Assembly: GCA_964035545.1 (NCBI GenBank)
Contig: OZ037770.1
Location: forward strand, 14,482,642-14,546,641
Reading direction: 5' to 3'
DNA: 64,000 nt
Origin: Bugula neritina
Taxonomy: Eukaryota > Bryozoa > Gymnolaemata > Cheilostomatida > Bugulidae
Both the position numbers and the translations under genes were made by a program. The notes beneath the pieces are model-generated. The model was not told the DNA's origin, made no database searches, and saw only the letters and a list, made by a program, of their open reading frames with translations. Positions 11,921 through 22,400 of the stretch are shown here, piece after piece (position 1 is the first letter of the stretch; every line of letters starts with the position of its first letter).

Positions 11921-14900
11921 CTAGAGTGTATATAATCTACGGTATATATTATTTACAGTACATTATATTTTCTACAGTATATATTGTGTGCAGCCTACAC
12001 TTCCGTTGTAGATCATGTGATATAATTGTATATCTTGCAGTTCTTCAGTCCCCACCTCAGCATTCTTGCCTACCATTTATCTAACAAGAAGTGTGTTGGA
12101 GTTGTGCTCACTATGTTTGACCACGTAGCCAAAGATCACCCTCAGGCTTGTCTTGATTTCAAGGAACGATTAATGGAAGTGGCGAAAGGCAACCCGGCCA
12201 CGGCCTCTCAAGTTGCCAGGATCATGGGCAAACTTGGACGATTCAATGAAGTATGTTTCCTGATTTCCATCTCCTATGTTGCACTTTCACCGAATCAAAC
12301 CTATTTAATAGACCTGTCTATTTTTAGTTTTTAGTTTGATAGGCTTGTTTTCAACAACTGCGACCAATAAAATCGCTTTTCCTGTCAAGAAAAGTAACAC
12401 CAAGCTTAATGTTTTGTTTTTCTAAGAATTTTATGATTTTTCAAATACTTTTTAAGAAGCAAAATTGTTTTGCTGTACAATCAAAGTTGTAGCAGACGTA
12501 TTACTGTAGTATATAGCAGAGGTATTACTGTATGATATAGCAGACGTATTACTGTAGTATATAGCAGGCGTATTGCTGTAGGATATAGCAGACGTATTAC
12601 TGTAGTATATAGCAGGCGTATTGCTGTAGGATATAGCAGACGTATTACTGTAGTATATAGCAGACGTATTACTGTAGTATATAGCAGGCGTATTGCTGTA
12701 GGATATAGCAGACGTATTACTGTAGTATATAGCAGGCGTATTGCTGTAGGATATAGCAGACGTATTACTGTAGTATATAGCAGACGTATTACTGTAGTAT
12801 ATAGCAGACATATTGCTGTAGGTAGAAGCGGAGGAATGTATAGACTACCTCGGCAACCAACTCGGTTCCGCTGACACCGGGTATCTCCCGCTGCTGCTTC
12901 AGCAACTTCTGCACATTGGACAGAAGTTTCCGGAACTGTTGAAGACTCACATGGACACTGTGGCTACATTCGGGGAGAGTAAGGAGGTGGAAGTGAAGCG
13001 TCTCGTTAACCGTCTGCTGCAGCTACTCAACACAAAGTAAGAACTCAGTCTAACTTCAGCCCATAAAAGTGGTTAGTGGAGTGTAAGTGTAATGGTGTTA
13101 ATAGGAGTGTAAGTATAATTGTGTTACTAGAAGTGTAAGTGTAATGGTGTTACTAGGAGTGTAAGTTAAATGGTTTTAATAGGAATGTAAGTGTAATTGT
13201 ATTTTTTAGGAATGTTTTAGATGTCTGCCTTCTTTTTCTAGAAAGTGACAAAGTTAAATTTTTTGCACGCCTAATATGAGTAATTTGGCTGGGAGATGTG
13301 ATATCTAATCTAATCGGATGTATGTCTGTATGAAGCTCTCTCATTGGTCAGTTCACTCCTCTAGATCTCCGGAGGCAGCGCAGCAGCAGACTACCGGCAC
13401 CGGCAGCAGAAGCTCTCTCTCCAGACTCCTCGGCGGAGGCAAAAGAAACAACAGCAACGACAAAGTCATCGGCAGCGAGGTGAAGCTTAGAGCTTCTCCC
13501 CGCCCACCCAGTCTAGCCAGCGTCTCCTCTGACCACACCCCCACCCTACAGGAGCAACCCTACCCCGACCCCATCCACCAGTTCTGTGAGAAACACCTGC
13601 CGACCATCAAGTCGTACATAGACAAACTTTGCACCATCATACCGCTGCCTGTCAAGTGTACTGTAGAGGGTGAGTTTGCTGCCGCTCTAAAAGAAACTCC
13701 TGCTAAATACATTGTGTGTTGATTTATTTCAAAAGTTTATATAAGACCTTAATCTATTGCGTATAAAGTGATATAATTACATATTATTTTTGACTTGGTA
13801 ATCTCACGCAAGTTTATAGTCACCACTCTGTGAGAAACCCTGATGGAAAGGGGGATTTTTAAAGCAGGCTAAAAACTTATTCATGTGTGACACAGGAACA
13901 ATTATAACTGGATGCTCTTCCTAACATCACCAGTGTTTAGACTCGAACCCATGACCTTGTGTTTACTAGGCCCACACAGCTGCTCCCTTTTCCTGCCACT
14001 CTAAGTCTATTTCTAATCCAATGTAGTTTGTGTGATAATCATACCAACCCTCAAGGCATCCTTTTTACTGCTAGTAAAATCTTAAAACTACTTTTTGTTT
14101 ACTCTGATGGGTTTTACTGCTTAATTTTCTTACTAGTCAATGTCGGCAATGATGTCTTCAATGTAAGGAGTACTGTTTGTAGAAAAGACAAAGAAGAGGT
14201 CTCGGTTTGTTCGGCTGTACTTCAGCTGTACGAAGAAGGAGAGCAGCTGTATTTATCCCGGTCAGACTTTCTTCACAATCAAATCTAAGATACCCAAACT
14301 ATGGCTGCATCTCATGTTCCTCAACCTTCAAGTACGTAGCATATTTACATGTAAGTTAGTGTACATAATATGGCATGTACATCAGCAGTGTACTCGCGTG
14401 TAAGTTATTCTCTCATAATACATCTACTGTGTAAGTTATTCTCTCATAATACATCTACTGTGTAAGTTATTCTCTCATAATACATCTACTGTGTAAGTTA
14501 TTCTCTCATAATACATTTACTGTGTAAGTTATCTTCCCATAATACATTTACTGTGTAAGTTATCTTCCCATAATACATTTACTGTGTAAGTCATTCTCCC
14601 ATAATACATTTACTGTGTAAGTTATTCTCCCATAATACATCTACTGTGTAAGTTATTCTCCCATAATACATCTACTGTGTAAGTTATTCTCCCATAATAC
14701 ATCTACTGTGTAAGTTATCTTCCCATAATACATCTACTGTGTAAGTTATCTTCCCATCATACATCTACTGTGTAAGTTATCTTCCCATAATACATTTACT
14801 GTGTAAGTTATCCTCCCATAATACATCTACTGTGTAAGTTATTCTCCCATAATACATCTACTGTGTAAGTTATTCTCTCATAATACATCTACTGTGTAAG

Positions 14901-17113
14901 TTATTCTCCCATAATACACCTACTGTGTAAGTTATCTTCCCATAATACATTTACTGTGTAAGTTATCTTCCCATAATACATTTACTGTGTAAGTCATTCT
15001 CCCATAATACATTTACTGTGTAAGTTATTCTCCCATAATACATCTACTGTGTAAGTTATTCTCCCATAATACACCTACTGTGTAAGTTATTCTACTATAA
15101 TACATCTACTGTGTAAGTTATCTTCCCATAATACATCTGCTGCAGGCCAAGTCTTCTGCTGCGTTACGTCTGCAGGACTCGAGAGTCTCCTCTCTGAGCG
15201 GCTGCTGGGATTGGCTACAGACCGACAGGAATGACTCATTTGTTAGACTGGTCACCGCGTCTTTTCCTTCGTCTAAGGTTGGGCACTCGTCTCCCCTTCT
15301 CCCCGTTCAGTTTATTACTCAGAGTTTAAGTTTAGTTTTTGATGTATAAATATTAAATATACATTTGTGTTCTTAAGCTAGTCACATGACTCTCGGTCAA
15401 CCGGTCACATGACTTTCAGTCAACCGGTCACATGACCCTCAGTCAACTGATCACATGACCTTCAGTCAACTGATCACATGACTAATGTTGTAGGAACAGC
15501 AGTCTCTCAGGCAAGAGTTGTGGGAGTCGCGATTCTTTGACGTCATAACCCTGGAGCCGATGAGCAAACACTGGTCCTGCTTCATGTGCAACAATCCGGA
15601 GAAGTTACTCGGGTTCATCAAGCCTGACGGTACACCGGGGATAACTGTACGTATAAGGGGTTGTGTGCCCCTTGTTTACTTAGTTTCTTGTACACGGTAA
15701 CTGTACAGTAGATAGTACTATAAGGCGAGTTAGCTGACTAACGAGTGAGTGACATTTGGTTACTGAGTATAGAAGCAGCGAACTCAGTGTTAGACAGATT
15801 GTTGATACGCTGTCGGTTTGACAGATTGTTAATACGCTGTCGGGTTGACTAGTCATATCTCTGAGATGATGTTGACACCATGTTAACTCTTCTGGGTGGT
15901 GCTACATCTATCCACACCTCTTTATTCTACTTCCTTTTGATATTTCTGTGTCTGCGCATGTTATTGGTCTATGCCCTATATCTTATATGTTATTGGTCTA
16001 TGCTCTATATCTTATAAGTTATTGGTCTATGCTCTATATCTTATATGTTATTGGTCTATGCTCTATATCTTATATGTTATTGGTCTATGCTCTATATCTT
16101 ATATGTTATTGGTCTATATCCTCTCTAAAGCATTTATTATTATCACAGTTGCATCAAGGAAACCACACCCATAAGTTAATGCAAACCGCACCCACAAATT
16201 AATCTGTACAAGCATCCATTCGTATAACGCTGCAGTCATGGAAATAAAGTGTATATAACAGTTGTACTGATATTCAACGTGGCACAAAGGCTTGCTTTAG
16301 TATTGAGTGTCATGTGCGGTAATTTTAGGGTCAACTGAAAGAAAAGAAAGGTAAATGGAAACTTTTCAAAAGGTGGAAAAAGAGACATTTTACTTTGTCA
16401 GGAGACCACATAACTTATCAGAAGACAAGAGTAAGTAAACCACATAACTTACCAGAAGACTAGAGTAAGTCTACTATCTATCTTGTACTTACTTGTGAGT
16501 CGCCACAGGCTCTCAACTTGATAGAACTCAGTTATCCTGTTTTACTACTTTTTCTATTGTTGTCTGACTAATAAAAGTCAATTCGGACATGGCCATTGTT
16601 GGATTAGAGAGGGAGCAGTCATTTTCTAGGGGTTAGTTCGTTTGCCTAGTAAGCACAAAGTCGTGGGTTCGAGCCCCGACAAAGGCCATCGGTGATGTTT
16701 GGAAGAGCATCCAGTCATGATTGTTCCTGTGTCCCATCTAAATAAGTCCTTAGCCCGATTTAACAAAAACCCTTTCTCTTAGCGGTTTTATAGGGATGGT
16801 GACTATAAATTTGTGTGAGTTTTCTAATAACTATGTTGGGGCTAATAAATGTCGCTAATAGATACTTGGGCCAATATTTGCTCTCTGGTTACAGAACAAG
16901 TTGGAGACACTAAATGTCAGCCATATTGAATCGGTGAGGGCGTGCAGAAAAAAGCCTCGAGACGTCCCGAGGGCCTTTGAAATATTTACAGACGACGGTG
17001 CTAGTTATAAATTCAAGTCAAATGACCATAAAAATGTAGAAAGATGGGTTCAATGCTTGAACCTGGCTCTATCTAAACAGAGAAAGCCGGGCAGATACCA
17101 TACAGTTGGGTGA
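8860..17113 (+). CDS. VEPH1: melted / VEPH1: PH-domain adaptor, complete 13-exon gene
   Basis: Exons: 8860-8960, 9061-9168, 10471-10612, 11082-11256, 11593-11780, 12041-12250, 12822-13036, 13365-13669, 14183-14331, 15146-15277, 15494-15646, 16329-16430, 16895-17113. All junctions are GT-AG and in phase, giving 2199 nt and 732 aa; human VEPH1 is about 833 aa. The start MHEVLELIL..DLAKAGDLFS matches family N-termini (human MHQLFRLVL..DLSRAGDLFS). VVEICVTRITSAIR and WSCFMCNNPEK are further hallmark blocks. The C-terminal PH domain spans about residues 625-725, ending with the conserved W711 helix. The Ser-rich linker in exon 8 is shorter than in vertebrates. In Drosophila, Melted binds phosphoinositides at the membrane and tunes insulin/TOR and FOXO signalling (established knowledge). 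An AATAAA lies at 17700-17705. Internal exons are GC-richer than the introns. Confidence 0.95.
9158..9290 (+). repeat. 31-bp tandem repeat duplicating the exon 2 donor of melted
   Basis: Four copies of AAGTGCTATCAGGTGTGTGT plus CATACAATGCA. The first copy spans the end of exon 2 and its donor. GT dinucleotides equivalent to the true donor lie at 9169, 9200, 9231 and 9262. Confidence 0.9.
10617..10915. repeat. ~25-bp minisatellite in melted intron 3
   Basis: About 12 diverged copies of TGTTTAACTGTAATATATAT plus ACAAC. The array begins four bases after the exon 3 donor GT at 10613. Confidence 0.9.
11850..11919. repeat. (TA)n microsatellite in melted intron 5
   Basis: Uninterrupted TA repeat of about 35 units, followed by TA-rich imperfect sequence up to about 11990. 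Confidence 0.95.
12474..12821. repeat. 24-bp minisatellite ending in the exon 7 acceptor of melted
   Basis: About 14 copies alternate two variants (ATTACTGTAGTATATAGCAG and ATTGCTGTAGGATATAGCAG cores). The last unit supplies the acceptor TTGCTGTAG at 12813-12821, so exon 7 starts inside the repeat register. The open minus-strand frame across it is a repeat artefact. Confidence 0.9.
13070..13205. repeat. ~31-bp repeat in melted intron 7
   Basis: About four diverged copies of AGGAGTGTAAGTGTAATGGT plus GTTACT, starting about 35 bp after the exon 7 donor. Each copy carries a GTAAGT word. Confidence 0.75.
13804..13990 (-). mobile_element. tRNA-derived SINE, minus orientation, in melted intron 8
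   Basis: Read on the minus strand it has a tRNA-like head with a B box (GGTTCGAGT at about 13941-13949), then GGAAGAGCATCCAGTTATAA-type body sequence and a tail matching the copies at 16616 and 22084. It is non-coding. Confidence 0.7.
14391..15143. repeat. ~30-bp minisatellite filling melted intron 9 up to the exon 10 acceptor
   Basis: About 24 copies of CATCTACTGTGTAAGTTATT plus CTCCCATAATA, with CT and TC variants. Each copy carries TGTGTAAGTTAT, similar to a splice donor, and a pyrimidine run. The last copy changes CTACTGTGTAAG to CTGCTGCAG, which is the working acceptor (15144-15145) of exon 10. Confidence 0.9.
15378..15484. repeat. ~22-bp repeat in melted intron 10
   Basis: Five copies of GTCACATGACTCTCGGTCAA-like sequence end 9 bp before the exon 11 acceptor at 15492-15493. 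Confidence 0.85.
15945..16130. repeat. ~29-bp repeat in melted intron 11
   Basis: About six nearly identical copies of TTATTGGTCTATGCTCTATA plus TCTTATATG. Open frames across it are artefacts of the repeat. Confidence 0.9.
16397..16475 (+). repeat. 34-bp duplication of melted exon 12 end plus donor
   Basis: ACCACATAACTTATCAGAAG plus ACAAGAGTAAGTAA at the end of exon 12 is followed at once by a second copy with three or four changes. Donor GTs are at 16431 and 16465. Using the second would shift frame and reach a TAG in the duplicated segment. Confidence 0.85.
16616..16825 (+). mobile_element. tRNA-derived SINE, plus orientation, in melted intron 12
   Basis: A tRNA-like head (GGTTAGTTCGTTTGCCTAGT, then B box GTGGGTTCGAGCCCC at 16663-16677) is followed by the body word GGAAGAGCATCCAGTCATGA and a tail ending GGTGACTATAAATTTGTGTG. 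It is the best-preserved of three copies in the window. Confidence 0.8.
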
Positions 17114-19415
17114 CGTACTGTATGCTATCACATGACGCCTGTTCTCTGATGTCACTTCACTACTCTATGACATCACATGTACTCCTATATTATATGACAT
17201 CATATAACATGTACTCTTGTATTCTATGACATCATATCACATGTACTCTTCTACTCTATGACATCATATCACATGTACTCTTCTACTCTATGACATCATA
17301 TCACATGTACTCTTCTACTCTATGACGTCATATAACATGTGCTCATCTACTCTATGACATCATATAACATGTACTTTTCTACTCTATGACATCATATCGC
17401 ATGTACTCTTCTACTCTATGACATCATATCGCATGTACTCCTCTACTCTATAACATCATACAACATGTTTTTTCTGAGTCACTCACTACTAATCCTATTA
17501 TTTTAATGACTAACATTAGTTTCATATTCCTCTAAATGTCTTTTCCCTAAGTCAACCAAATGTTATGTATTATTTGTGCATTGGATCTAAATTATCTTGA
17601 AATAGTTCTACACTTTGTTTTAGTTTTTATTGCTTTACATGTCTAGAACCAGTCAGATGGTGACTATATTTTTCTATAGCTTAACCTTTCAATTTCTATA
17701 ATAAATATTGCTTGTGGCAATGTCACATTGGAAGCAAGAATGACGCACAGGAAATCGTTAACTATTTCTGCTTTAATTATGCATTTATGGTGGAAAGTTT
17801 TGTATTTGAACTACAAGGTTTTGTTAGATGTATTATGTACTCAAAATATGCTTTGCTACATGATAGAGCTAACATGTATTATATTGCCTCAATATTTTTG
17901 CAGAGCCCTCTCCTTCTTTCTTTGTTAGAGCCAGGAGATTGATTTACTTTTTGTAAATTACTACGTGAAGTTTTTTGCTATCCGTTATTTTGTATTACAG
18001 CATTAAGTACATGTATTTCATCTTCTATAACAATGTTTGTATGTGTATTTACTTTTACTTGTGATGTCTGTTTAATTGTCAATCTAAAGCTTTGACATTT
18101 TCTTTTACATCATCTAAACTGTAAGAAGTGTTGGTTGAATAGCAAATGGCTATGTTGGTAAGCGGCAGAGGTTGATCTGTAATTCAACAGTTCTTGTATT
18201 TAAAATACTAGACTCAGCATGAATACACTGACTCAGACAATTTTAACATTTTGATCTTTCAGGAACTATCAACTACTTAAAACACTAACAACATCAGATT
18301 TGTTTCATTTTCTAGTATTCGCTAGAATTTTGAGTTGGCATGCTAAACACTCTACCACCAGCACTTTAAAAAACTACCAACAAGATAGAGAACTCCCAAA
18401 CAAGGTGTTGGAGATTTAACTCGGAAAGATTGTTGTTACATTCCAGTGAGAGTATTTATCTTTAACTTTTACCAGCTCACTTGAAACGAAGAAACTTTCC
18501 CAAATCAATAGTGCAGGAAACTGAAGTTTATTAATTACTATCAAACTGATGATAATTACAAAATAAAAACACCGTAAGTAATATGAAACTGTGGTAAAGC
18601 AGAAGTATAGCTGTAATATATAATACTGACTGGATAACAGACTACAAAGTAAAGACAGCGCAGGATGGAAACAATCCGCATTGCAACTGTGTCTACCCAA
18701 CATCATAAAATAGGAAAGGACAAAGCTGTCATGGTAACCAGTCTTTAGTCTATATGATTACAACTGATTGTCCATACTAACGCAAAGCAGCGCTGTCGAA
18801 ATAAAACATAAATCATTTAAATACAAGCCCCCAAAAACGGAAAATATTTGTAGTGAAAATAACTTCCTTAATTAAATACTAAAATAATACATTCAGAGTA
18901 TTTTAAAGCTATGCGCCCAAATAGGGGTCATCAATAATTGAGGCAGCAGAAGTGCTGACCTGTTACGTGATATACTTAAGATCTGAGAACCAATGATAGC
19001 ACAGCTTCCATAGATATAAGGAGACAAGCCTATAGAATTGTCTCTCTTTGTGCAGGTAAGAAAAACAAAAACAAAAACTAACAAAACAGGTGCCCATAGA
19101 TTATCTAAAATAACACATTGTGACCAAAACATTGAATAATTATAAATGTTGATAAAAAGAGAGTATATATGAGATAATATAAACAAAGGCCCAGTAAATA
19201 TATACATATAAACAATATTATAGGGGGCGCTACATCAACACAACCCTAGAACAGCTGACTTAACCGTAATAAATCATGGACTTCTATAATTCTCCACACA
19301 AACTGTAGGTTATGTCATGGTCTGACGTAATGAAAACACCTGATTGCTAATTAGAGACTTTTGAACTGTGAACGAGAGAACTAAAGCTTCCCGTGTCTAG
19401 ACCAGAGACTACGTA
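17114..19415. other. Convergent 3' flanks of melted and FRS2
   Basis: No coding exon is supported. A 30-33 bp tandem repeat at about 17135-17470 (CTCTATGACATCATATCACA core, about 10 copies) follows the melted stop codon and would lie in its 3' UTR. Candidate poly(A) signals are AATAAA at 17700-17705 (plus strand, melted) and 18527-18532 (minus strand, FRS2), so the two transcripts probably end about 0.8 kb apart. Confidence 0.55.
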
Positions 19416-22400
19416 TTAGTGGAGGTCGTCTGCGGAGCTGTCATGGCGCGTCTTCCTCAGACATTCCTGGGAGGAGTCGGTGAGGGAGAGAGACTTGGTG
19501 TTGTTGGCTATAGCCTCGGTTTTCTGGAAGTCTATGGTCGTGTACTGGGTGACGTTAGACCTGTCCACAGTGGGTGCCGATGGGGGCCTCACTACGAGTA
19601 TAGAATACACAGTATTTATAGAATACACAGTATTTATAGAATACACAGTATTTATAGATTATTTATATAGAATATTTAAATAATCCACAAAATATATAGA
19701 ATATTTATAGAATACACAGAATTTATAGAATATCTATATAAAACCCAGTATTTATAGAGTATTTAAATAGAATATTAAAATAATACACAGTATTTATAGA
19801 TTATTTATATAGAATATTTATAGAAAGTACAACACATACATGCTTCAGCTGAAGGGGAGTAGAAAGCTGAGTCATCCTCGTCGTCAGAACACGATATCAT
19901 GTCTGCAGTGGTGCCAGTCTAGAAATTTAAAAAATAACAAAATAAAAAAAAATATATTATATATTTTAATATAATAATTTATATATATATTAATAAATTA
20001 TATAATTATAAAGAGTATAACATATTATTCCATTGAGATGTTTATCTACTGCAAGTTTGCTGAGGTGATGGAGAAATTAGAAAATGCCCTGGATGAGAAA
20101 TATTGCAGGAGTTATGTTCTCATAAGACAGAGAGAAGACAATATTATAGACACAGAGAGATACGAGGGAGTTGCCCTACCATTGGGTGAGAGTTGGGTCT
20201 CCTGTGAATCTGGTTGAGGTCAAGGTCAGCGTAGTTTATCTCTCTGACGGGAGGTCTGCTGCCGTTGCTAGAGCTGCTGCTGGCACCTGAAACAGTCAAG
20301 TAGTTGAGTAGAGTTAAGTACAGTCAAGTAGCCAAGTAGAGTAGGTAACTGAGTCAAGCACAGTCAAGTAGTTGAGTAGAGTCAAGTACAGTTAAGTAGT
20401 TGAGTAGAGTCAAGTACAGTTAAGTAGTTGAGTCAAGTCAAGTACAGTTAAGTAGTTGAGTAGTCAAGTACAGTTAAGTACAGTCAAGTAGTTGAGTAGA
20501 GAGATCAAAGAGACACACCTCTAGAGAGCATTGAGCCATTCTGTGGGCTAGTGGGCGGTACATGTACGGCGCCATTAGTGTTGATGTACTCTTGCTGTAC
20601 CAAGTTGACGGTATTAATGTAAGTATTGCTTGGGTACATCACCTGCCCGTATGCTAGTGTCTCATTCGTCACTCCCCCGTTGATGTACTGCAATATATAA
20701 CATACAGTCACTGTCAGGCAGGTGTATCCAGGTGTCGGCAATCTTCACAGAGTACCTGATTGGTCACTATATAGTAAGAGAGTACCTGATTGGTCACTAT
20801 ATAGTTAGAGAGTACCTGATTGGTTACTTTATAGTAAGAAAGTACCTGATTGGTTGGGGTCATGTAATCTTCAACTATCATATTTGCAGCTGGATTAGTT
20901 GATCGCATCAAGTCGTCGGAGTACCTGTTTGGAGGGGAGTTGAGTGAAACCTCGTGGTGACAGTGCCGCACCCCATCAACTAAAACAGTCAAGTCATCAT
21001 TTCTATATAGTAGCACAAGAATCGCTAGAAGCAGCACAAAGCTGGGGGGTTTCGAGTGCAGTGTTTGTATACACATCAGTGACTGAACTTTAAACTCGAG
21101 ACTCTGCAGTGATAGCAAACTTGCTGCTTCAATCGATTTCTAGTCACACATGCTATAGCGAAACTCTTGGTATTTGAGCAAATGAAAAGGGAGTATAGTA
21201 TAGCATAGTCTGGTGTCCTCACACAATGAACTATATCACAACAACTGAGTAACTTTATAGCTATCAAAGAAGAGAATCAACAACTAGTAGTCTGATATGT
21301 TAACCACCAGTTCCTGCGTTTGTGCACTAAACTTGCTGCTGTATAAATAATAACTATACTGTGCATTGATAATTAATTAATTTCGTGCAGTTGTATCTGG
21401 CTTGCTGGGTAGATCACATGACTGCCTGCATCTGCATTCAATATATTCATCTGACAGTCACGGCTGTTACACGTGACGTAATATCCTGGATAATAACAGC
21501 CACACTGGATAGCTGTGTAACTCACAACTTCGAGGGGGGTTTAGTAACAGACCGTATATGAAAAACTGCCATGAAAACATTTCTCAAATTATAATAAGTT
21601 TTTTTTCCTCACAAGTATTTAGATTTATAATTAATCATAAGCCTAAGATATAAATAAAAACCTATTTCAGGCAACAAATTTTACATCAACTGACCAACGG
21701 TCATAAATGACTGACCAACAGTCATAACTGACTAACAGTCATAACTGACACACACACACACACACACACTGAACTAACACTACATACAAATATGTATGTT
21801 ATGTGGAATAATTGTTTTCTCTGATAACTACAATGTTCCAAGACAGGTCATCATCATTTCCTTCATTAGAATAAGTATGACAGAAATAACAGAGTAAGTG
21901 ACCCCTCCGTTGTGAGATGACAGGCATATAAGCAATGTGTGTGCAATGTATTATCTCCTGCAAGTGCCTGCACAGCCGGCCATATAAAGGCTGCAGTCCG
22001 ATGATTGTTTTGGTGAACGTTGTAGAGTAAGAACTTATGTGACTATGAAATAAAGAATTCCCGCCCTCAACCCAAATAAAACACTTGCGCACGTTTATAG
22101 TCACTATCCCTGTGAGAACCCCTGATGGAAAAGATCTCTTAAAGTGGGCTAAAGACTTATTCATATGTGGCAAAAGAGCAATTCAGACTTGATTCTCTTC
22201 CTAACATCACCACCAGTGTTTGGATTCAGCCGCTCAGCTAAGCAAAAATGCCAAACCAGAAATTATGAACACAAGCCTAGTAAAATCTGTTTCTCTGTAT
22301 CTAACAAATTAAAGGGTGCCCCTATCCGCTACAGTCTACACCAACCACATAATTCCTGAATTGACACTTCATTTTAGGACCCTTAATCTGTGATCTGACA

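Noticed and set aside
12452-12811. 119-aa frame of SNTSAIYY repeats on the minus strand
   Set aside because: It is the 24-bp minisatellite inside a melted intron; the unit length is a multiple of 3, which keeps a frame open.
20504-20741. Treating FRS2 exon 5 and the PTB exon as a DOK or IRS gene
   Set aside because: The PTB type is shared, but three YIN motifs, the Y-x-x-I-D block and the RKTRH C-terminus fit FRS2 better.
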